From NCBI RefSeq assembly GCF_016937655.1, contig NZ_JAFHKL010000015.1, positions 1 through 64,000 on the forward strand: a DNA stretch of 64,000 nt, written 5' to 3'. Shown in pieces: positions 25,001 to 33,125 of this stretch. A program made the translations under genes and the position numbers. Position 1 is the first letter of the stretch, and each line of letters opens with the position of its first letter. The notes below the pieces were generated by a model. That model saw nothing but the letters and a program-made list of their open reading frames with translations. It did not search any database and had not been told where the DNA came from. Origin of the DNA: Chromobacterium alkanivorans (lineage in GTDB: Bacteria > Pseudomonadota > Gammaproteobacteria > Burkholderiales > Chromobacteriaceae).

Positions 25001-25419
25001 GCGGCTTTGAGCAGCTCGATTTCTTTTTGAGTATCCGCTCGCCAGCGTTGGCTGGCTGCGCCACCCGCCTGATTGTTGCGTGCCAGCAATTGCTCCAGCG
25101 CTTTGGCTTTCTCTCCGGGGAGTTGGCCGGCGTTTTCATTCATATTCATCATGTAGGCCAGGCCTAGCGACATTTCTGCTTGCTGTATGCCCGTCAGTTT
25201 TTCCGCCACGCGGGATGAGTATTGCCGCCATTGGGGTTCGCTCAGTGTTTTGGCGCTCTCCGGCACCGTTTGTCGCAGCACGGGTTGAATAGTTTGTGCC
25301 GAGATGCCTCGCAGCCGGCTGGCCAGGGGGCCGCTGGCAACCTGAAGCGGTGTCTGTTGAGAGGCCGTTGCCGTGTTCAGGGAGAAAGAGGTTCGGTTGG
25401 CGTGAATGGGGCTGGGCAT
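22081..25419 (-). CDS. large candidate secreted effector with C-terminal octapeptide repeats
   Basis: 1112 residues from ATG 25419 (AAGGATC upstream); a longer frame from 25515 lacks a binding site. No signal peptide or membrane segment. The first 25 residues are rich in Ser, Thr, Asn and Gln, as in many type III secretion signals. Residues about 60-330 look globular (WIGFGTPHRALGYLMKYK) but I cannot assign a family. Most of the rest is helical and Gln/Lys/Glu-rich. Residues about 955-1045 contain roughly ten imperfect octapeptides of the form xQAExAAR. The protein is nearly Cys-free and AT-richer than its neighbours. Effector status is inferred from these features, not from homology. Confidence 0.8.
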   Translation of the reverse strand: MPSPIHANRTSFSLNTATASQQTPLQVASGPLASRLRGISAQTIQPVLRQTVPESAKTLSEPQWRQYSSRVAEKLTGIQQAEMSLGLAYMMNMNENAGQLPGEKAKALEQLLARNNQAGGAASQRWRADTQKEIELLKAADAKNSAVGHTSIAYANLDDSANPGYVRAYMAVYAKSTGDNFKDVGQNPDGSLNASGKALWIGFGTPHRALGYLMKYKMAGAESPLIRSFLVDKQFLEQQLGKTESEPLRAKQSAAEKKQVSGQHLMNVDTKEFNQFEVKTTARREQVEVLQIRDKKTGELVEKTIKKSKEGESELIQSLLAHAKPGSLETIGYSSAQAQHNDAKEGVFIDIARFHQQLGFDPEHGAVAFGADHLLNLSKDSKGDWGFDTPTVFQDKVVQWKSFFHMLESLDAPETAELLADPAINERFQSMLRDVLSANRLMPDDMSFEPDAPKQSDTEQARAQQLARPLTAGAQKLQQIIANAETQSPLRQLEAISRKNSFGQFELNQQLLRSLNYNQAWDRQLGVELNEAYLQLLQALAQDHGQTVAEKTAKLLRSPDNGKLTLGKLTGYYQSVLEHGKAHPELLDALKSLLNTIDSQASPATMAKLTAKIQKQLDKMLRERAGQMPAAQALTLSAINDRLENIKERGLALASRQAAAEAQREAFQQQQQQRSAQLQQVASHYGLEVPRYMRDQLKPIHLELAAALHADFERQAGQLRASSQDKQNIALGHARQLAQGYNANTEAKQAQLTQLQSQQDKAGQKTLKQELKANAKALDAVHNEASRISGQHRRELDSALSALTRAGREQLAKQLLASGVYLEHPAAEKAALERCLQSDAAQRIVAKAVDEAKDFSGQVNKHKAIELASRRLVDHVMSDSFFREKMSQIGQSFANHAQAAPEAGASAAAIPSLRQAQSAAGSEAERQVAETAQQQVKQQAKTVAEELARKQAETSARQEAERVAKQQAEQAAQEQAERRAREHAESAARKQAEQAAREQAERAAREQAASAARQQAEQAARQQAEAAARQQVEAAARARAEELWVRDFNRKMEPADTNLLHARLGMLKDEHEEIRVNNALENAPRVPKASPASATRVRQAEALTADGKPRIL

Positions 25420-25560
25420 GGCTTGATCCTTAAATTGGCATGCGGGAGGCAAGGCTGAATTGAGGGCAGCGGATTGGCTGAGTGGCAGGCCGGGCGAGGG
25501 TGTTGCTATAAGCAAGGTGGGGTGTTCGGCTTGGACGGGGCTAGCGCTGTTTGTTGGCGT

Positions 25561-25588
25561 AAAGATACCCGCCGGCGTTGCCGGCGGG
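25561..25588 (-). terminator. terminator after dsbG-like gene 1
   Basis: Stem CCCGCCGGC / GCCGGCGGG with loop GTT; on the minus strand it is followed by TATCTTT. It lies 43 bases after the dsbG stop and separates the disulfide operon from the large protein gene. Confidence 0.7.
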
Positions 25589-25631
25589 CTTGCAAGTTTT
25601 GTTCAATTCAGCGGTGGCGAGAGCGAGGGGC

Positions 25632-26381
25632 TCAGCGCGGCCCGAGCAGTTTTTGCAGCGTGGCCGCCGTGGGCACGCCTTGCACTTTTTGCAGTTGGCC
25701 CCGGGCGTCGCGGTAGAAGGACGCCGGGGTGGCGAACACGCCGAAGCGTTCCATCAGCTGCTGGTTGGCCGCCAATTTGGCGCCGACGGCGGCCGGCGGT
25801 TTGGCCAGCGGCCGCACTGAATCTCCTGCCTCGTGGCGCGCCAGCGCGGCGGCCGGGTTCGGCGCGGCCAGGATGGCGGCGGCCTTGGCCGGGCTGTCCT
25901 CGGCCAGCAAGCCCACCAGGATGTGGCGGATCTGGACCTTGCCCGCGCTCACCCAGGGCCGGGCGTCGCGCCACAGCTGTTGGCAGTACGGGCAGTTGGG
26001 ATCGGTGAAGGTGTAGACCACGCGCTCGGCGCCGGCCTTGCCGTCGGCGATCCAGTGGCTGCTTTCCAGTTGCCGCCACAGCGCGGCGCTGAACTGTCGG
26101 TCCAGCATCTCCGGCTGCCATTTGTCGCCGTTGGCGTCGGTGACGTTGCCGACGATGGCCTGCTGGCCGTCCGCGGTCAGGTAGACGGCCTGCGGCCGGC
26201 CCAGATAGAGCGAGGCGTAGCCGGTGAGCCCGGACGGGCCGGGGAAGCTGCCGAGAATTTCATAGCCCTGGGCCTCCAGCGCCTGGATGGGCGCAGGCCA
26301 GGACTGGGCGTGGGCGACGAAGGCGTTCAGGCTGAGCCAGAGCGCCAGCGGCGCCAGGCGGAAAGAGAGCGGGGCGGTCAT
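25632..26381 (-). CDS. dsbG: DsbG-like periplasmic thiol:disulfide isomerase/chaperone (CPYC active site)
   Basis: 249 residues with a signal peptide (residues 1 to about 25). The thioredoxin-fold domain carries the active site CPYC in FTDPNCPYCQQLW, and an N-terminal cystatin-like dimerisation domain precedes it (YEILGSFPGPSGLTGYASLY). DsbG-type proteins protect single cysteines from over-oxidation and are reduced by DsbD. It is translationally coupled to the TlpA-like gene (7-base gap, AAGGAAT in the upstream coding end). About two-thirds of positions match the second DsbG-like protein encoded at 27357. Confidence 0.87.
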   Translation of the reverse strand: MTAPLSFRLAPLALWLSLNAFVAHAQSWPAPIQALEAQGYEILGSFPGPSGLTGYASLYLGRPQAVYLTADGQQAIVGNVTDANGDKWQPEMLDRQFSAALWRQLESSHWIADGKAGAERVVYTFTDPNCPYCQQLWRDARPWVSAGKVQIRHILVGLLAEDSPAKAAAILAAPNPAAALARHEAGDSVRPLAKPPAAVGAKLAANQQLMERFGVFATPASFYRDARGQLQKVQGVPTAATLQKLLGPR

Positions 26382-26388
26382 GGTGCGC

Positions 26389-27207
26389 TTATTCCTTGGA
26401 GTCTGAGCGGGTGAGCGTTTGCAGTTTGCTGGCCAGGGTGGCCGCTGACAGTTCGCCCAGGTGGACGGAGGCCAGGCGGCCGTCGGCGTCGAAAAACAGG
26501 GTGGTGGGCAGCGCCGCCGAGCCGTATTCTCGGCCCAGCGCGCCGCCAGGGTCCAGCAGCACGTGCTTGAGCCGCAGCGGCTGCTTGTGGAAGAACTCGC
26601 GCACAGCGACTTCGTCCTCGCCCTGATTGGCGAAGATGAAGCTCACGTCGGACCTTTGCCGCTGGGCGTCTTGCAGCAGCGGCATCTCCCTCAGACAGGG
26701 CGGGCACCAGCTGGCCCAGAGATTGAGCACCACCGGCTTGCCGGCGGCCAGCGCCGGCAGCGAGGCCGGAGCGCCGTCCAGCTGCGGCAGCGAGCGGGTG
26801 GACAGCGCGGCCTTGGCGTGGCCCTGTTGCAGCGCCTCGCCGCCGGCCCAGGCCAGGGCGCCTATCAGGATGGCGACGGCCAGCGGGCGACGCCGTTCCG
26901 GGCCGCGCCAGCCGCGCCAGACAGCCAGGAGCAGCGCGGCGGCGATGCCGGCCCAGGGCAGAAAGCCGCCGTCGCGCAGGTCCAGCATCGCCAGCGGCCG
27001 GTGCGCGTACAGCGAAAACCAGGACAGGACGAAGCCGACGCGGGCGGCGACGAAGCCCCACAGCAGCATGTCGTTGAGGTCGGCGGCCACGCTGACGCGG
27101 CGGCCGCGGCCTGCGAGCAGGCCGGCGCCGTGGGCGGCAAGCCAGGCGGCGGCGACAATGGCCAGGCTGACCGGAATGGCCAGCGGGCCAAGGTGAAAAG
27201 AAAGCAT
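26389..27207 (-). CDS. membrane-anchored TlpA-like thioredoxin with Lgt-like N-terminal helices
   Basis: 272 residues. The N-terminal 130 residues form about four membrane helices, with DMLLWGFVAARVGFVL resembling part of prolipoprotein diacylglyceryl transferase. The C-terminal periplasmic thioredoxin domain has the WCPPC active site (NLWASWCPPCLREMPLL) and a cis-proline region AALPTT. It likely passes electrons to, or works beside, the DsbG-like proteins. It lies between the two dsbG copies. Confidence 0.85.
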   Translation of the reverse strand: MLSFHLGPLAIPVSLAIVAAAWLAAHGAGLLAGRGRRVSVAADLNDMLLWGFVAARVGFVLSWFSLYAHRPLAMLDLRDGGFLPWAGIAAALLLAVWRGWRGPERRRPLAVAILIGALAWAGGEALQQGHAKAALSTRSLPQLDGAPASLPALAAGKPVVLNLWASWCPPCLREMPLLQDAQRQRSDVSFIFANQGEDEVAVREFFHKQPLRLKHVLLDPGGALGREYGSAALPTTLFFDADGRLASVHLGELSAATLASKLQTLTRSDSKE

Positions 27208-27356
27208 GGTTCAGTCCTGCGCCGCGCGGAGCGGCATGGCTCCCTCGGCGCGCCGGCTGCCGAATAAGGCCGCGCGCACGGAGGGGGCGGTTTTTTAAAA
27301 CGCCTGAATAGACTGGGCGCCTTACAAAAAATTCAGCGGCTTGCGCCAGTCCGGCG

Positions 27357-28106
27357 TCAGCGCGGCCCCAGAATGCGGAGCAGCCGTTCGGCGTTGGGCG
27401 CGCCCTGGATTTTTTGCAGATCGCCTTTGGGGTCCGGGTAGAAAATGACCGGGGTGGCGAACACGCCGAAGCGCTCCATCAATTGGTGATTGGCGGCCAG
27501 CTTGGCGCTGACCGCCGCCGGCGGTTTGGCCAGCGGCGCCACGCCGCCGGAGGCGTGTTGGCGCTCATGGCGGTTGAGCGTCGCGGCCGGGTCGACGGCG
27601 GCCAGGATGGCGGCGGCCTTGCCCGGGCTGTCCGCCTTGATCACGCCCACCAGGATGTGGCGGATTTGAACTTTGCCGGCTTGCACCCAGGGGCGGGCGT
27701 CTTGCCAGAAGCGGTTGCAGAACGGGCAGTTGGGGTCGGTGAAGGCGTAGACCACGCGCGGGGCGCGGGCGTCGCCGTCGGCGACCCAATGGCTGGCTTC
27801 CAGCTGCCGCCACATGACTTGGCTGAATTGTTTATTCAGCAGCGGAGCGTTCCAGGGCTCGCCGTTGGCGTCGCTGAGCTGGCCGACGATGGCCTGCTTG
27901 CGGTCCGGCGTCAGGTAGAGGGTTTGCGGCCGCCCCAGATACAGAGCGGCGTAGCCGGTGAGGCCGCCGGGCCCGGGAAAGCTGTCCAGGATTTGATAGC
28001 CTTGGCGCTCCAGCGCCTGGATGGGCGCGGGCCTGGCCGGGGCGGCCAGGGCGTGGACAGGCAGGCTCAAGGCCAGCAGCAGCGGCGGAATGGTTTTGAA
28101 AAGCAT
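27357..28106 (-). CDS. dsbG: DsbG-like periplasmic protein, second copy (CPFC active site)
   Basis: 249 residues, same length and layout as the copy at 25632: signal peptide, dimerisation domain (YQILDSFPGPGGLTGYAALY), thioredoxin domain with active site CPFC in DPNCPFCNRFW. The changed dipeptide and divergent C-terminal part suggest a different redox potential or client set. AAGGACC precedes the ATG. It lies 27 bases downstream of the dsbD stop, so all four disulfide genes appear to be one operon. Confidence 0.87.
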   Translation of the reverse strand: MLFKTIPPLLLALSLPVHALAAPARPAPIQALERQGYQILDSFPGPGGLTGYAALYLGRPQTLYLTPDRKQAIVGQLSDANGEPWNAPLLNKQFSQVMWRQLEASHWVADGDARAPRVVYAFTDPNCPFCNRFWQDARPWVQAGKVQIRHILVGVIKADSPGKAAAILAAVDPAATLNRHERQHASGGVAPLAKPPAAVSAKLAANHQLMERFGVFATPVIFYPDPKGDLQKIQGAPNAERLLRILGPR

Positions 28107-28133
28107 TTGAGGGTCCTTGGCGGCGTTGTTGGT

Positions 28134-29915
28134 TCAGCGGGCCTGACGCGCCTGGTTCAGGCGTTCCAGGAAGGCGTCCGGGCCGAGCGCGCCGACGATG
28201 CGCTGGGCGCGGCGCTCCTGGCCGTCGGGTCCGATCAGCAGCAGCGTCGGCGGTCCGATCACCTGGCGCGAGGCGAGCAGCGCGGCGCTGTCCGGGCCGG
28301 ACTCGGTCACGTCGGGCCGCAGCAGCTTCATGCCGGCCAGCGCTTGTTGCACGCGGGGATCGCCAAACACCTTGCGCTCGATTTCCTTGCAGGCCACGCA
28401 CCAGTCGGCGTAGTAGTCCACCAGCGTCCACTGGCCTTGGCGCGCGGCCTCGTCCAGGCCCTGTTGCAGCGCGCGGACATCGCGCACGGTGACGAAGCCC
28501 AGTTGTTCCATGCCGGCGGCGGGCGGAGCCGCCGCGGAGACGAAGGCGAGCGGACGCAGCGGATCGCCCTGCCCGGCGGCCGCGCCGATCAGCATCGCCG
28601 CTGCCCACAAGCCCAGCAGCGTTGCCGCGCCGCGCAGCGTCCATTGGCCGGGGCTGGCGCGCCAGGGCCGGGCCAGCGTCAGCAGGCCGATGGCGACGGC
28701 GAACAGCCACGCGCCCCACAAGGCCAGGCTGGCCGCCGGGGGCAGCACGCGGCCGAGGAACCAGATGGCCATGCCCAGCAGCAGGAAACCGAACACTGCT
28801 TTGACCCGGTTCATCCACAGGCCGGGGCGCGGCAGCAGTTTGGCGCCCAGCACGCCCACCAGCAGCAGCGGCACGCCCATGCCCAGGCCCATGGCCAGCA
28901 AGGCCAGGCCGCCTTTGAGCACATCGCCGCTGTCGCTGATGTAGAGCAGGGCGCCGGCCAGCGGCGCGGTCATGCAGGGGCCCACCAGCAAGGCGGACAG
29001 CACGCCCATCGCCGCCGCGCCGCCCAGGGTGCCGCCGCGCTGGCGCTGGCTGGCCATGGCCAGCCGGTCGCGCAGCGCCGCCGGCAATTGCAGCTCGTAA
29101 ACGCCGAACATGGCCAGCGCCAGCAGGACGAACAGCGCGGCGAACAGGCCCAGCGCCCACGGCGTTTGCAGCGCGGCCTGCAGATTGGCCCCCATGCTGG
29201 CGGCCAGCGCGCCCAGCGCCGCGTAGGTCAAGGCCATCGGCAGCACAAAGGCCAGCGCCAAGACCAGGCCGCGTCGCGGCGTGGCGCCGCTGCCGACGAT
29301 CAGGCTGCTGAGAATGGGCACCATCGGCAGCACGCAGGGCGTGAAGGTCATCAGCAGGCCCAGGCCGAAAAAGGCGAGCAAGACCCAGCCCGCGCCGGAT
29401 TGCGCCAGCCGCGCGGCCAGCGCCTGATCTTCGCCCAGGGGCGGCGCGGCGAGGGAGGAGGGGAAGGCGGTTCCGGGCGCTCCCGCGGCGGCGGTGTTGA
29501 CGGCCTGGCCGCCGCCGGACAGCTCGACGACGCGATGTTGCGGCGGATAGCACAGGCCGGCTTCGGCGCAGCCTTGCCAGCTCAGAGCGAGGCGGCGCGC
29601 CTGGCCGGCCCGCACCAGCAGTTCCAGCCGCTGGTAATACACCTCGGATTCGCCAAAGAATTCATCATGGATGATTTTGCCGGCCGGCATCGCCGGCGGC
29701 GGGACGCTGCCGGCGGGCTCGGCCGAGATCTTGATATTCTTGCGATACAGGTAATAGCCGTCGCGGATGTCCCAGCGCAGGCGGACCTGGCCGTCGCCCA
29801 ACTCGCTGACGCTGAGGCGGAAGGCCTGTTCCGGCGGCAAAAAGCCGGTTTGTGCCTGGACGGCGGGCATCCAGAGGACAAGCAGCAGCAACAGGCTGCG
29901 GAAAATAAGCGGCAT
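28134..29915 (-). CDS. dsbD: DsbD, thiol:disulfide interchange protein across the inner membrane
   Basis: 593 residues from ATG 29915, chosen over ATG 29927 because GGAG then lies 6 bases upstream and the signal peptide (MPLIFRSLLLLLVLWMPAVQA) starts cleanly. The N-terminal alpha domain contains the Cys pair in CAEAGLCYPP, the middle has about eight membrane helices with conserved TPCVLPM and GPCMTAPL cysteines, and the C-terminal gamma domain has CVAC in YADWCVACKEIE. It moves electrons from cytoplasmic thioredoxin to periplasmic partners, here probably the two DsbG-like and the TlpA-like proteins encoded downstream. Confidence 0.93.
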   Translation of the reverse strand: MPLIFRSLLLLLVLWMPAVQAQTGFLPPEQAFRLSVSELGDGQVRLRWDIRDGYYLYRKNIKISAEPAGSVPPPAMPAGKIIHDEFFGESEVYYQRLELLVRAGQARRLALSWQGCAEAGLCYPPQHRVVELSGGGQAVNTAAAGAPGTAFPSSLAAPPLGEDQALAARLAQSGAGWVLLAFFGLGLLMTFTPCVLPMVPILSSLIVGSGATPRRGLVLALAFVLPMALTYAALGALAASMGANLQAALQTPWALGLFAALFVLLALAMFGVYELQLPAALRDRLAMASQRQRGGTLGGAAAMGVLSALLVGPCMTAPLAGALLYISDSGDVLKGGLALLAMGLGMGVPLLLVGVLGAKLLPRPGLWMNRVKAVFGFLLLGMAIWFLGRVLPPAASLALWGAWLFAVAIGLLTLARPWRASPGQWTLRGAATLLGLWAAAMLIGAAAGQGDPLRPLAFVSAAAPPAAGMEQLGFVTVRDVRALQQGLDEAARQGQWTLVDYYADWCVACKEIERKVFGDPRVQQALAGMKLLRPDVTESGPDSAALLASRQVIGPPTLLLIGPDGQERRAQRIVGALGPDAFLERLNQARQAR

Positions 29916-30025
29916 TGCGGTCTCCATGGCGATGAATGCGCACAGCCTGGGCGCCGGGGATTAAGCCGCCGTTAACAATGGGATAATCCGTTGCCGGCAA
30001 GCTGGGGGACGACAAGGAGGCGGGA

Positions 30026-30691
30026 ATGCGGGTGTTATTGGTGGAAGACAACGAGTTGATCGCGCTGGGCATCGTCGCCGGGCTGCGCGCCCACGGCCTG
30101 ACGGTGGACGCGGTGGGCAGCGCGGCCCAGGCCGAGGCGGCGCTGGCGACGCTGGACGCCGATGTGATGATTCTGGACCTGGGGCTGCCGGACGAGGACG
30201 GCATGCGCTTGCTGGCGCGCTTGCGCGCGCGCGGCGCGGCGCTGCCGGTGCTGGTGTTGACCGCTCGCGACGCGGTGGAGGACAGGGTGGCCGGCCTGCG
30301 CGCCGGCGCGGACGATTATCTGCTCAAGCCCTTTGATCTGGACGAGCTGGTGGCCAGGCTGCACGCCTTGCGCCGCCGCGCCGCCGGGCGCTGCGTGGAT
30401 GCGATCGAGGACGGCCCGCTGCGGCTGGACCCGGCGCGCGGCGAAGTCTGGCTGCACGGCCGGCCGGTGGCGCTGGCGCGCCGAGAACTGGCGCTGCTGG
30501 CGGCTCTGATGCAGGCGCGGGAGCGGATTCTCAGCGCCGAGCAACTGAAGGACCGGCTCTACGATTACAGCGAGGAAATCGAAAGCAACGCCCTGAACGT
30601 GCACATCCATCATTTGCGGCGCAAGCTGGGTCCGGCGATCGTGGAGACGGTGCGCGGCCTGGGCTATCGCTACGGCAGGGCCGGCGCATGA
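30026..30691 (+). CDS. OmpR-family response regulator
   Basis: 221 residues. Receiver domain with phospho-acceptor Asp51 (MILDLGLPDEDG), acidic pair E7-D8, the conserved Thr in VLTARD and Lys in LLKPFD; winged-helix DNA-binding domain from about 125 (NALNVHIHHLRRKLG, TVRGLGYRY). Strong AAGGAGG before the ATG. It overlaps the kinase gene by 4 bases and diverges from dsbD across 110 bases, so control of the disulfide operon is plausible. Confidence 0.92.
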   Translation: MRVLLVEDNELIALGIVAGLRAHGLTVDAVGSAAQAEAALATLDADVMILDLGLPDEDGMRLLARLRARGAALPVLVLTARDAVEDRVAGLRAGADDYLLKPFDLDELVARLHALRRRAAGRCVDAIEDGPLRLDPARGEVWLHGRPVALARRELALLAALMQARERILSAEQLKDRLYDYSEEIESNALNVHIHHLRRKLGPAIVETVRGLGYRYGRAGA

Positions 30692-32004
30692 GCTTGCGCC
30701 TGCGCTTGCTGTTGTGGATAGGGGTGTCGCTGTGCCTGCTGTGGGGCGGCGTGGCGGCCTGGACGCTGCATGATCTGGAGCGGCAGATGCGCTTGACGCT
30801 GGACCGGCGGCTGGCGATGTCGGCGCAGATGGTGGCCGGCCTGATGGAACAGCTGCCGGCGCCGCCGCCGCGCGCCTTGCCGCGTTTCGACGGCATAGGC
30901 GCCGGCATCGCGTGTCAGATCGTTTCCGTGCGCGGCGAAGTGCTGGCGCGCACGCCGGGCGCGCCGGATAGCCGCGCCGCGCCGGCGCCGGGCTATGCCG
31001 AGCAAAGCTTGCGCGGCGAGCGCTGGCGCAGCTATACGGTGGTGGCCAACGGCCTGAGGGTGACCACGGCGGACCGGCTGACCGAGCGCGACGCGATGTT
31101 GGCGGATATCCGCTGGGCCGCCGCCGTGCCCTTCATCGCGGCCCTGGCCGGCAGCCTGGTGGTCTTGTGGCTGGGCGTGAACCGGGGGCTGCGGCCGCTG
31201 GAGCGGCTGCGTCGCGCCTTGGCGCGCCGCGCGCCGGACGCCCTAGAGCCGGTGTCCACGCGGGGCTTGCCGCGCGATGTGCTGCCGCTGGCGGACAGCC
31301 TGAATCAATTGCTGCGTCGCGTCGGCGAGGCGCTGCAACGCGAGCGGCGTTTGACCAGCGACGCCGCCCATGAGCTGCGCACCCCGCTGACGGCGATCAA
31401 GACCCATCTGCAGGTGGCGCGCATCACCCAGGGGCCGGACGCGGCGCAGGCTTTGGCCCACGCCGCCGAAGGAGCGGAACGCTTGCAGAACACCTTGGGG
31501 CAGCTGCTGATGCTGGCGCGGCTGGAAGGGGCTTTCGATTGGGAGGAAGGCCCGCCGGCCTGCGCCGACGAGGTGGCGAGGCTGGCGATGCGCGACGCGG
31601 AACCGGCGCCGCCGCGGCGCATTGTCTGCGCGCCGCTGCCGGAGGCCGCGCTGGCCTTGCCCCAGGCGCTGGCGGCCACCGCGCTGCGCAATCTGCTGGA
31701 CAACGCCTTGCGCTATTCGCCGCCGGACGCGCCGGTGCGTCTGCAGGCCGCGCTGTGCGAGGGGGGCTTGCGCTTCGAGGTTCGCGATCAGGGGCCGGGG
31801 CTGACGGCCGCCCAGCGCGAGCAGGCCGCGCAGCGCTTTTGGCGCGGGCGGCATGCCGGCGCCGGCAGCGGTCTCGGCCTGTCCATCGCGGCCGCGGTCG
31901 CCGGGCGCTTCGGCGGCCGCCTGGAACTGCTGGCCGGCGAGGAGGGCGGGCTATGCGCCGCCCTGACGCTGCCGGTGCTCAGCTCGCCTGGTGAATGCGC
32001 ATGA
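30688..32004 (+). CDS. sensor histidine kinase, QseC/TctE type
   Basis: 438 residues: N-terminal membrane helix, periplasmic sensor of about 110 residues, second helix near 148-168, HAMP-like stretch, H-box with phospho-His in SDAAHELRTPLTAIK (about residue 228), N-box LRNLLDNALRY and G-box DQGPGL / GSGLGLSIAAAV. Partner of the response regulator upstream. Its last 26 bases overlap the 3' end of the convergent VioB-C-like gene. Confidence 0.92.
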   Translation: MSLRLRLLLWIGVSLCLLWGGVAAWTLHDLERQMRLTLDRRLAMSAQMVAGLMEQLPAPPPRALPRFDGIGAGIACQIVSVRGEVLARTPGAPDSRAAPAPGYAEQSLRGERWRSYTVVANGLRVTTADRLTERDAMLADIRWAAAVPFIAALAGSLVVLWLGVNRGLRPLERLRRALARRAPDALEPVSTRGLPRDVLPLADSLNQLLRRVGEALQRERRLTSDAAHELRTPLTAIKTHLQVARITQGPDAAQALAHAAEGAERLQNTLGQLLMLARLEGAFDWEEGPPACADEVARLAMRDAEPAPPRRIVCAPLPEAALALPQALAATALRNLLDNALRYSPPDAPVRLQAALCEGGLRFEVRDQGPGLTAAQREQAAQRFWRGRHAGAGSGLGLSIAAAVAGRFGGRLELLAGEEGGLCAALTLPVLSSPGECA

Positions 32005-33076
32005 AAGGCGGCGCGGCCACCACGTCCGGCACGCTGCTGTTGACCGGGTGCTGCATCACCTTCTGCGCCACCAGCTTCAGCTCGTACATGATGCCGATGG
32101 CGGCCTCCAATTCCCGCGGCTGGCCGTTGAAGGTGCGGTCCAGCGCGGCCAGCAGGTTCTGGTAGGCCTGATAGAACTGAGCGCCGCTGACGGCCGCGCC
32201 GCTGCCGGCCGGATAGTCCGAGAGCGCGGCGTTGGGCAGCAGATTGAACACTCCGGTTTCGTCCAGCGGCACCGGCTCGCCGGTGTAGGACCAGCCTGAG
32301 GGGCTGGAGTCGTCGCGCACCAGCCGCTTGCCGTAGTAGATCTCGCCAAACTTGAAATAATGGGCGTAGCCGCCGCCGGCGTCTTCCTTGGGATTGATCC
32401 AGTCGTCCTCCACCTGCACGCCCTCGCCCTGGCGCACGATGGTGTCTATCACCGCGCGGGCGCTGGCCATGTCGTAGACCTTGCCGTCCGGACAGCCCGG
32501 CACCTCGTGCGGGAACCACTGGCTGACGTCCACCTGCTCGTCCAGCCGCGGCTGGGCGAAGCAGTCGTGGCCGTGGTTTTCCAAGTATTGCAGCCGCTCC
32601 AGGATGGCCTGGTAAAAGCGGCCGATGGAGTCGAAGCCGGGCTGGTTGTCGACAGAGGCCTGGGTTTCGCCGGGCAGGATGGCCTGGGTGTCCGGCCGTT
32701 CTATCTCCATGAACACTTCCTGCGCCTGCTGCCGGCTCAAGGCCTTGAGGGTGACGATCAGGCCGGTGTCCACGCACATCGGCAGCGGGCCGGGGTAATT
32801 GAGCGCCCGGCCGTCTTCGATGACGCGCGGATTGCCTCCGATGGCGATCAGGGTGTTGGCGGCCAGCGTCATGTGCAGCATTTCCTCCACCACCACCGAC
32901 TGCACCAGCGCGCGCGCCTCCTGGTTCTGGCCGGGCTTGATGGAGAACAGCGCGGTCAGATAAGTGGGAATGGTGGACAGCTCCAGCCGCACCGCGCCGG
33001 CCAGCATGGTCCGCACATCATTGATGTGCTCGGCTTGAAGCAGTTCGGCCATCAGTTCTTGACGTATCTTCAGCAT
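31979..33076 (-). CDS. ferritin-like protein equivalent to the C-terminal half of VioB
   Basis: 365 residues. A ferritin-like helical domain starts at the N-terminus with candidate metal ligands E32 (LELSTIPTYL) and E65-x2-H68 (VVVEEMLHM). The pattern matches the C-terminal iminophenyl-pyruvate dimer synthase domain of VioB/RebD (ELSVMLQYL and EEMIHYLVVNNLL in VioB). In violacein synthesis that enzyme couples two imines made by an amino-acid oxidase. Here it is a separate protein, 49 bases after the gene for the matching N-terminal half. No vioA, vioC, vioD or vioE is present. Product unknown. Confidence 0.8.
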   Translation of the reverse strand: MLKIRQELMAELLQAEHINDVRTMLAGAVRLELSTIPTYLTALFSIKPGQNQEARALVQSVVVEEMLHMTLAANTLIAIGGNPRVIEDGRALNYPGPLPMCVDTGLIVTLKALSRQQAQEVFMEIERPDTQAILPGETQASVDNQPGFDSIGRFYQAILERLQYLENHGHDCFAQPRLDEQVDVSQWFPHEVPGCPDGKVYDMASARAVIDTIVRQGEGVQVEDDWINPKEDAGGGYAHYFKFGEIYYGKRLVRDDSSPSGWSYTGEPVPLDETGVFNLLPNAALSDYPAGSGAAVSGAQFYQAYQNLLAALDRTFNGQPRELEAAIGIMYELKLVAQKVMQHPVNSSVPDVVAAPPFMRIHQAS

Positions 33077-33125
33077 GGCTTGGTTTCCTTGCTTGGTTTC
33101 CTTGAAAGGGGGGCCGTTTGGGCGC

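Noticed and set aside
27414-29975. An 853-codon plus-strand open frame opposite dsbG copy 2 and dsbD
   Set aside because: Gln/Arg/His-rich shadow of two proteins with clear active sites.
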